Position numbers and translations under genes: made by a program. The notes beneath the pieces are model-generated. The model ran no database searches. It was not told the origin of the DNA and saw only the letters and a program-made list of their open reading frames with translations. This document shows, piece after piece, positions 14,867 through 20,370 of a stretch of 21,777 nucleotides of DNA. Numbering within the stretch: the stretch's first letter is position 1; every line of letters begins with the position of its first letter. Source of the stretch: Caulobacteraceae bacterium (lineage in GTDB: Bacteria; Pseudomonadota; Alphaproteobacteria; Caulobacterales; Caulobacteraceae); the NCBI GenBank assembly GCA_003136615.1, contig PLFA01000079.1, positions 8,481-30,257 on the forward strand. The letters are read 5' to 3'.

Positions 14867-15250
14867 CTAGGCGGTAGGCCACGCGCTCAGGATGGTCGCC
14901 GCGTCGAAATAGTCGCGCCAGTGGCTGATCTGACCATCGCGCGCCTCGAACACCCCGGTCACCGCGAGATCGACCCACCCGTCGCTCAGGCGGTGTCGAT
15001 CAAACCGCTCGGTGAAGACGACCGGCTCGGTCGACGACTTCCGCAGCACCTTGAACTCGTTCACCAGGCTTGGGACGAAGGGGTCAAGCACGCCGCGGAC
15101 GGCGACTGCGCCACGCACGGCGCCCAACGGCGGTGGATTGATGTCGGCGCAGTCTTTCGAGATCAAGACCATGGCGCGGTCATAGTCGCCCCGTTCCGAG
15201 TGCTTGAGAAATTGCTGAACGACATCGAGCAATGACGGGGTCGTGGTCAT
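14867..15250 (-). CDS. NTF2-fold protein related to limonene-1,2-epoxide hydrolase / SnoaL
   Basis: A 127-residue single-domain protein of the NTF2-like superfamily. The C-terminal half (GWVDLAVTGVFEARDGQISHWRDYFD) is typical of the limonene-epoxide-hydrolase branch. In that enzyme the key residues are Asn55, Arg99, Asp101 and Asp132, with Tyr53 helping position water. By spacing, N38, R82, D84 and D113 correspond to these, but the Tyr53 position appears to be Asp36. The protein could therefore be an altered epoxide hydrolase, a related isomerase, or a binding-only member, and the substrate is unknown. The ATG at 15248-15250 has a run of six Gs upstream. The membrane-protein gene follows 10 bases after its stop, so the two are likely co-expressed. 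A link between a hydrolase-like soluble protein and a membrane partner is only an inference. Confidence 0.8.
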   Translation of the reverse strand: MTTTPSLLDVVQQFLKHSERGDYDRAMVLISKDCADINPPPLGAVRGAVAVRGVLDPFVPSLVNEFKVLRKSSTEPVVFTERFDRHRLSDGWVDLAVTGVFEARDGQISHWRDYFDAATILSAWPTA

Positions 15251-15320
15251 GGGCGCCCCCCGCGTTGGGCTGAGGCCTTGTTTTTTCCCGCGCAGGGATC
15301 CCGCGCAATTACGTCAGGGG

Positions 15321-15536
15321 TTATCGTCCCGGGGGCCCGGCCATGCCGCGAAACAGGGCCTCGGACCGTGGGTCGGCCGGAAACAGCGTTTCGATGGGCA
15401 GCTCGTCAGCCGTGACGTCCTGGGCGGTCCCGAGTGTGGCGATGATCGCGAAGATCGAAATCGCCTGATCCCGGACCCGCATGTTGAAGGGAAGCACCGA
15501 TACGAGCGCGGTGTCTGCCGCGGACCAGAGCAGCAT
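15321..15536 (-). CDS. hypothetical 71-residue ORF directly after ispDF
   Basis: An open frame of 71 codons beginning with ATG two bases after the ispDF stop and ending with TAA. I do not recognise it. It has a mildly hydrophobic, amphipathic N-terminal half (to about residue 36: ALVSVLPFNM, then ISIFAIIATLG) and a polar, acidic C-terminal half with LPIETLFPADPR. No transmembrane helix is certain. The only support is position: tight spacing behind ispDF on the same strand, which suits a small operon member. There is no strong ribosome site of its own. It could also be a decayed remnant of a longer gene, since this is where pgpA or cinA often stands in relatives. If it is not real, 15251-15538 is non-coding. 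Confidence 0.35.
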   Translation of the reverse strand: MLLWSAADTALVSVLPFNMRVRDQAISIFAIIATLGTAQDVTADELPIETLFPADPRSEALFRGMAGPPGR

Positions 15537-15538
15537 GG

Positions 15539-16690
15539 TCAGCCAGGCAATTCCACGGTGGCGATGGCCTGGGCCGCAAGACCTTCCTCCCGGCCTGTAA
15601 AGCCCATGGCTTCCGTGGTCGTCGCCTTTACGCTGACAGCTGATAAGGGAAGCCCCAGCAGACCCGCGAGGCTTTCCCGCATCGCCTCGCGATGAGGTTT
15701 GATCTTGGGCCTCTCGCAAATAAGCGTGACGTCGAGGTTCACGACACGGCCGCCCTTGGCGGCCACAAGCGCGGCGGCGTGCTTAAGAAAGACCGATGAG
15801 GCGGCGCCACGCCATTGAAGATCGGTGGGCGGGAAGTGGTCGCCGATATCCCCCTCGCCGATGGCGCCCAGGATCGCGTCGGTCAGGGCGTGGAGCCCGG
15901 CGTCGGCGTCGGAATGTCCGATCAGGGTCTGACCGTGGGGAATTTTGACGCCGCAGAGCCAGACGCCGTCACCGGGACCAAATCTGTGGGCGTCAAAGCC
16001 CATTCCCACGCGCGTTACCCGCGCCGCGCCCGCCAGCGCCTCGGCCATCTCGAAGTCCTCCGGGTAGGTCAGTTTCATGAGACGCGGATCGCCGGCTTCG
16101 AGATGAATTCTCCCGCCAGCCCGCTCCACGACGCTCGCGTCATCAGTGGGAATTTCGCCATTCGGCCACGCCGCATAGGCGGCCTCAAGGACCTCGCGGC
16201 GGAAGGCCTGCGGGGTCTGGGCTCGCCACAACCCCTCCCGTGAGGCTGTCGAGAGCGGCGATCCGCCTGGCGTCTGACGCTTGAGCGTATCGGCCATCGG
16301 GAGGGCCGGGAGGGCGCCATCATGTTCCAGCGCCGCTTCGGCGAGCTCCCTCGCCAGAGCGGGTTTCAAAAAGGGGCGCGCCGCGTCATGAATCAGGACC
16401 GCGTCCCTGGCGCCACAGGTCAGGGCGGAAATGCCCGCGAGGACCGAGTCATGACGTTGGTCGCCGCCGGGAGCTGTGATCCAGTTGTTGAGCCCCGCGA
16501 AGGCCTCTGCCGCCGTTGACTCGTGGCCGGGCGGAATCACCACAACCACCTCCTGAGCCCCCGCCGCCAGAAGGGCTTCCAGCGACCAGCGGGCCACCGG
16601 CTTACCGGCTAAGGTGCGCCATTGCTTCGCGGCGCCGGGGCCCGCGCGTTGGCCTGAACCCGCGGCGACGATGATGGCTGAAAAACCCAT
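15539..16690 (-). CDS. ispDF: bifunctional IspD/IspF (MEP pathway isoprenoid synthesis)
   Basis: A 383-residue fusion of two steps of the methylerythritol-phosphate pathway. Residues 1 to about 225 are IspD, which makes CDP-methylerythritol: IIVAAGSGQRAG at 6-17, K22, HDAARPF at 101-107 and the DDAS motif at 183-186. Residues from about 226 are IspF, which forms methylerythritol cyclodiphosphate: RVGMGFDAHRF with metal ligands D233 and H235, IGHSDADAGLHALTDA with H267, GDIGDHFPP at 280-288, and the closing TEAMGFTGREEGLAAQA. Such fusions are normal in alphaproteobacteria and bring together two non-consecutive steps (IspE acts between them). The start ATG at 16688-16690 fits the expected N-terminus. 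The gene is divergent from dusB, and the 91-base gap holds an inverted repeat. Confidence 0.96.
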   Translation of the reverse strand: MGFSAIIVAAGSGQRAGPGAAKQWRTLAGKPVARWSLEALLAAGAQEVVVVIPPGHESTAAEAFAGLNNWITAPGGDQRHDSVLAGISALTCGARDAVLIHDAARPFLKPALARELAEAALEHDGALPALPMADTLKRQTPGGSPLSTASREGLWRAQTPQAFRREVLEAAYAAWPNGEIPTDDASVVERAGGRIHLEAGDPRLMKLTYPEDFEMAEALAGAARVTRVGMGFDAHRFGPGDGVWLCGVKIPHGQTLIGHSDADAGLHALTDAILGAIGEGDIGDHFPPTDLQWRGAASSVFLKHAAALVAAKGGRVVNLDVTLICERPKIKPHREAMRESLAGLLGLPLSAVSVKATTTEAMGFTGREEGLAAQAIATVELPG

Positions 16691-16716
16691 GCCGTTCTTT
16701 AGGTTGCCCCGACGTT

Positions 16717-16741
16717 CGCTTCCAGGCTTTACGTGGAAGCG
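16717..16741. promoter_or_regulatory. inverted repeat in the ispDF-dusB divergent control region
   Basis: CGCTTCCA (16717-16724) and TGGAAGCG (16734-16741) are exact 8-base inverted copies separated by nine bases. The element lies 27 bases upstream of the ispDF start on one side and about 40 bases before dusB on the other. It could be an operator for a dimeric regulator or a hairpin in the 5' leader of either transcript. No regulator family is recognised from the arm sequence, and no clear -35/-10 pair is visible beside it. Confidence 0.45.
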
Positions 16742-16781
16742 CTCTCGTGCCTAAACCTTGGGCGCCGTGGGTGGGCAGAAA

Positions 16782-17768
16782 ATGAGCATGAGTATCGCCG
16801 AGGAGATGATCTCGCGTTTCGGACAAGTGTGGTTCGCGCCGATGACGGGCGTCTCCGATCTGCCGTTCCGCCAGTGCGCGGCGAGCCTTGGCGCGCGCTA
16901 CGTCGCCACCGAAATGGTTGCGAGTGAGGCGCTGGTCAGCGGGCGGCCCGACGCTTTGCGACGGGCCGCGATGGGCGAGGGACAGGGCGCCTTTGTCGTC
17001 CAGCTCGTCGGCTTCGACGCGCGCCTGATGGCAGCCGGGGCGGCGCACGCGGCCAAGGCCGGGGCTCAAATCATCGATATCAACTTCGGTTGTCCGGCGA
17101 AAAGCGTGACGGGGATCGCCTGTGGCTCCGCTCTTATGCGCCAGCCGGAACAGGCGGAAGCGATTGTGCGGGCGGCGGTCGAGGCGAGCGACGTTCCGGT
17201 CACGGTGAAGATGCGGCTTGGATGGGACGAGTCGTCCATCAATTCGCCCGAGCTGGCCGCCCGCCTCGAGGCCGCCGGCGCCCGCGCCATAACCGTGCAT
17301 GGGCGCACGAGACGTCAGTTCTATTCGGGTCAGGCGAACTGGCGGGCCGTCGCGGCGGTCAAACGGGCCGTACGGGCGCCGGTCATCGTCAATGGCGATA
17401 TTGTCGATGCCGCAAGTGCGCGCCAGGCTTTGGCGCAGTCAGGCGCGGACGCGGTGATGATTGGTCGCGGCGCCATAGGCCGCCCCTGGCTGGCGTCCCA
17501 GTTGGCGGCCGAACTCAGCGGCGCGTCCTTCGTTGCTCCCACCGGCGAGGCTTTGACCGACATCGCGCGTGACCATCTGGCGCGAAGTATCGCCTTTCAT
17601 GGGGACCGCCACGGCGTGCTCATCTTCCGCAAGCACTTGGCGGCCTATATCGACGTGGCGGGCGGCGGACGCGAGCTCCGCGCGCGGCTATGCCGCATGG
17701 ACTCTCATCAGCTGATCGACCGCGCCCTGGAACAGCTTTGGCGCGAACCCGAGAGGCTCGCGGCGTGA
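16782..17768 (+). CDS. dusB: tRNA-dihydrouridine synthase B
   Basis: A 328-residue FMN-dependent enzyme that reduces uridine to dihydrouridine in tRNA D-loops. Signatures are WFAPMTGVSDLPFR at 17-30, VVQLVGFD near 72-79, DINFGCPAKSVTG with catalytic Cys104, VTVKMRLGW, AITVHGRTRRQFYSG, VIVNGDI, and MIGRGAIGRPW in the phosphate-binding end of the TIM barrel. The small helical C-terminal domain is present. Candidate starts are TTG at 16758 and ATGs at 16782 and 16788. I chose 16782 because the conserved N-terminus begins shortly after and GGGTGGGCAG lies just upstream. The stop overlaps the ntrB start (GTGA at 17765-17768). This dusB-ntrB link is the same as the dusB-fis or nifR3-ntrB arrangement known in proteobacteria. 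In alphaproteobacteria the gene was once named nifR3. Confidence 0.94.
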   Translation: MSMSIAEEMISRFGQVWFAPMTGVSDLPFRQCAASLGARYVATEMVASEALVSGRPDALRRAAMGEGQGAFVVQLVGFDARLMAAGAAHAAKAGAQIIDINFGCPAKSVTGIACGSALMRQPEQAEAIVRAAVEASDVPVTVKMRLGWDESSINSPELAARLEAAGARAITVHGRTRRQFYSGQANWRAVAAVKRAVRAPVIVNGDIVDAASARQALAQSGADAVMIGRGAIGRPWLASQLAAELSGASFVAPTGEALTDIARDHLARSIAFHGDRHGVLIFRKHLAAYIDVAGGGRELRARLCRMDSHQLIDRALEQLWREPERLAA

Positions 17769-18856
17769 AAACCCAACTGGCGGACGCCCCAGACTCAGGA
17801 CTTGAAGCCGCGCGCGCCGCTGCCTTTGACCTCTGGCCGGAGGCGGCCGTGGTTCTTGACCGCCATGGACGGGTGCTGATCGCCAATGAGGCGGCGCAAG
17901 GGATGTTTGGCCGGGGATTCGCCTACCTCTCGCGTCTGTCGTTCCTGGCCGTCACCCCGCCGCAATCGCCCCTGGCTCTGCTGATTGCGCGCTGCCTGGA
18001 GGAACGCAGCGCCGTGCGCGAGCGTGACCTCAAGCTCGACCTGCCCAACTCCTATTCCGTCATGGCGGACGTTGCCGCCACCCCGCTGATCGATGACAAT
18101 ATTCTCGTGACACTTCACACGCGCCCGGCGGCCGCGGCCGCGGAGCGCTCGGGAGATCCCGCCGGCTTGCGTTCGGTTATGGGCCTTGGGCAGATGCTGG
18201 CCCACGAGGTGAAAAATCCGCTGGCGGGCATTCGCGGCGCGGCGCAACTCCTCAAGAGCGGGGCCAGCGCCGAGGATATTCCCTTGGCTCAACTGATCGT
18301 GGATGAAACAGACCGGATCGCGCGGCTGCTCGACCGCATGGAAGCCCTGGCCGACGACGCACCTCCGGCCCAGGCGGATGTGAATATCCATCAGGTGCTC
18401 GACCGGGTTCGCGCGCTTGCCGCCAATGGCGTGGCGGATGGCCTGACCATCAAGGAATATTATGATCCTTCCCTTCCTCCTGCCTGGGGCGAAGAAGATC
18501 AGCTCATTCAGATTTTCCTGAACCTAATCAAGAATGCCGCCGAGGCCGCTCATTCCCGCGAGGATAGTCGCGGTGAGATCACCCTCTCCACCGCCTATCG
18601 CCACGGCGTTCGTATTCGCGGGCCTGGCGGGCGCTCCGCGCCGCTGGAGGTCAAGGTGACGGATAATGGTCCAGGCGTGCCGGCGCATCTGCGCGATCAT
18701 CTGTTCGAACCCTTTGTCACCACGAAGGCCGCCGGCGCGGGCCTTGGCCTGGCTCTCGTCGCCAAGCTCGTGGCGGGCCACGGGGGCCTCATCGACTTCA
18801 CGTCCGAACCCGGACGGACGGTATTCCGGGTGCTGCTGCCCGCAGCCGCAGTCTGA
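17765..18856 (+). CDS. ntrB: nitrogen regulation sensor histidine kinase NtrB
   Basis: A 363-residue soluble histidine kinase that senses nitrogen status, usually through PII protein, and phosphorylates or dephosphorylates NtrC. A PAS-like N-terminus (about 20-120, with AAVVLDRHGRVLIANEAA) leads to the DHp domain with phospho-acceptor His147 in MLAHEVKNPLAGIRGAAQLL. The ATPase domain follows, with the N box NLIKNAAEAA, G1 VTDNGPGVP, an F box (FEPFVTTK) and G2 GAGLGLALV. No transmembrane helix is seen. The start is GTG at 17765, which overlaps the dusB stop. An upstream ATG at 17690 would place 25 residues inside dusB and is unlikely. ntrC begins 30 bases after the stop. The assignment rests on these motifs and the ntrC partner. 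Confidence 0.94.
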   Translation: MKTQLADAPDSGLEAARAAAFDLWPEAAVVLDRHGRVLIANEAAQGMFGRGFAYLSRLSFLAVTPPQSPLALLIARCLEERSAVRERDLKLDLPNSYSVMADVAATPLIDDNILVTLHTRPAAAAAERSGDPAGLRSVMGLGQMLAHEVKNPLAGIRGAAQLLKSGASAEDIPLAQLIVDETDRIARLLDRMEALADDAPPAQADVNIHQVLDRVRALAANGVADGLTIKEYYDPSLPPAWGEEDQLIQIFLNLIKNAAEAAHSREDSRGEITLSTAYRHGVRIRGPGGRSAPLEVKVTDNGPGVPAHLRDHLFEPFVTTKAAGAGLGLALVAKLVAGHGGLIDFTSEPGRTVFRVLLPAAAV

Positions 18857-18886
18857 ACGCGCTTTTTCCCTTAGGAACCTGAAGAC

Positions 18887-20302
18887 ATGCCCGCTGCCGC
18901 CCAGAAGATTCTAGTGGCCGACGATGACGCCTCGATCCGCCTCGTGCTTTCCCAGGCGTTTTCACGCCTCGGCTACGAAGTGCGGGCGACGGGCAACGCC
19001 GCGACACTGCTGAAATGGGTCACCGATGGCGACGGCGACCTCGTGATCACGGACGTTGTCATGCCTGACGGCAATGTGTTCGACGTCCTGCCGCGCATCC
19101 GCAAGCAGCGCCCAAAGCTGCCGGTCATCGTGATGAGCGCCCAGAACACGGTTCTCACCGCCATCGCCGCGGCCGAGGGTGGCGTTTTTGATTATATTCC
19201 CAAGCCATTTGACCTTGATGACATGGCCGCCCTCGCCCGGCGCGCCCTCGAAAACCCCACCGACAAGGAGGCCGCCAAGGCCCAGGCCCGGGCGGTTCGG
19301 GACGAGCGGCTTCCGCTGATCGGCCGTTCCACGCCCATGCAGGAGGTCTATCGCTCCATCGCCCGGCTGGTGGGCGCGGATCTGACCGTCCTGATCCTCG
19401 GGGAGTCCGGGGTCGGCAAGGAGCTGGTGGCGCGGGCCTTGCATGATCTTGGCCGCCGCCGCGATGGCCGCTTTGTGCCCATCAGCCTGGCGGCCATCCC
19501 GCGCGCGCGGGTGGATGCGGAACTGTTTGGCCATGGGGAAGGCGATGTGGGCCGCCTGGTGGAGGCCGATGGCGGGACGCTTTTCCTTGATGAGATCGGC
19601 GACATGCCTCTGGACGCTCAGACCCGACTGCTGCGCGTTTTCGACGGCGCTGAGCCGGCCACCAACCCCAAGACTGGCAGGCGTCCCAATGTGCGGGTTA
19701 TCGCCGCCACCAATCGTGATCTGCGGGGCCTGGTTTCACAGGGTCTCTTCCGCGAGGATCTCTATTTCCGTCTCAATGTGGCGCCGATCCGGGTTCCCCC
19801 CCTGCGGGACCGCGCTGAGGACATCCCCGAGCTCGCGCGTGCTTTTCTCCTGCGCGCCAGTCGCGAAGGCCTGCCGTCCAAAACGATCGATCAGAGTGCG
19901 CTTGATCGCCTGAAGCTGCACGAATGGCCAGGCAATGTGCGGGAATTGGAAAACCTGATCCGGCGGGTGTGCGCCCTATATGGCGAAGAGATGATCACAG
20001 CGCGGATCGTCGAGCGCGAGCTTTCCGAGCAGGCGCCGCCCTCGCAAACCGAAGGCGCGGTCACGCTCTCGGCTCTGGTGGAGCGCAATCTCGCCTCCTA
20101 TTTCGCGGGCCAGCCGGGTGGGGTGCCCCCCGTGGGCCTCTATGATCGCGTTCTGGCGGACATTGAGCGCCCGCTATTCCAGCTCACCTTGGCCGCCACC
20201 AAAGGTAATCAGATGCGCGCCGCAGAGGTGCTTGGGCTCAATCGCAACACCCTTCGCAAGCGCCTTCATGATTTGGGGATTGAGGCCAAGGGCCGACCCT
20301 GA
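18887..20302 (+). CDS. ntrC: nitrogen response regulator NtrC, lacking the GAFTGA loop
   Basis: A 471-residue response regulator with receiver, AAA+ and Fis-type DNA-binding domains. The receiver has the acidic pair in VADDDAS at 10-16, phospho-acceptor D56 in VITDVVMPDG and K106 in YIPKPFD. The AAA+ domain has Walker A GESGVGKE at 172-179, Walker B GGTLFLDEIGD at 229-239, FREDLYFRLNV at 288-298 and PPLRDRAEDI. The helix-turn-helix is about 441-466 (NQMRAAEVLGLNRNTLRKRL). After ELFGH at 212-216 the sequence runs straight through GEGDVGRLVEADGG, so the roughly 15-residue stretch with GAFTGA, which classical NtrC uses to contact sigma-54, is missing. ATP-binding and hydrolysis motifs are otherwise complete. 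It probably regulates without sigma-54, as reported for Rhodobacter capsulatus NtrC and, as I recall, noted for Caulobacter NtrC. The gene is 30 bases after ntrB and 68 bases before ntrY. Confidence 0.94.
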   Translation: MPAAAQKILVADDDASIRLVLSQAFSRLGYEVRATGNAATLLKWVTDGDGDLVITDVVMPDGNVFDVLPRIRKQRPKLPVIVMSAQNTVLTAIAAAEGGVFDYIPKPFDLDDMAALARRALENPTDKEAAKAQARAVRDERLPLIGRSTPMQEVYRSIARLVGADLTVLILGESGVGKELVARALHDLGRRRDGRFVPISLAAIPRARVDAELFGHGEGDVGRLVEADGGTLFLDEIGDMPLDAQTRLLRVFDGAEPATNPKTGRRPNVRVIAATNRDLRGLVSQGLFREDLYFRLNVAPIRVPPLRDRAEDIPELARAFLLRASREGLPSKTIDQSALDRLKLHEWPGNVRELENLIRRVCALYGEEMITARIVERELSEQAPPSQTEGAVTLSALVERNLASYFAGQPGGVPPVGLYDRVLADIERPLFQLTLAATKGNQMRAAEVLGLNRNTLRKRLHDLGIEAKGRP

Positions 20303-20336
20303 GGGCCTTAACTGTGGCGCCGGGGACGCGGGGCTG

Positions 20337-20370
20337 TTGCATTCGCGGCACAGGCTCTTAGAATCAATTT
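20337..20370 (+). promoter_or_regulatory. possible promoter directly in front of ntrY
   Basis: TAGAAT (20359-20364) matches five of six bases of the sigma-70 -10 consensus. It ends exactly six bases before the ATG at 20371, so transcription would begin at or next to the A of ATG. A weak -35-like TTGCAT (20337-20342) sits 16 bases upstream of it. No Shine-Dalgarno sequence is present between the hexamer and the ATG. This is a sequence-only prediction. ntrY may also be read through from ntrC. Confidence 0.4.

Noticed and set aside
15290..15306. GC-rich near-palindrome (around GGGATCCC) with a run of six T nearby, considered as a terminator
   Set aside because: The T run (15281-15286) lies before the hairpin on the plus strand and becomes A after it on the minus strand, so it does not follow the stem in either direction of transcription.
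15243..15695. A 150-codon plus-strand frame across the ispDF end
   Set aside because: It overlaps the well-supported IspF domain on the other strand and has no recognisable motif, weak start context and shadow-like composition.
16694..16717. Two GTTC words in the ispDF-dusB gap, considered as an alphaproteobacterial LexA box (GTTC-N7-GTTC)
   Set aside because: Their spacing is wrong for the LexA box, and the bases at the correct spacing do not match.
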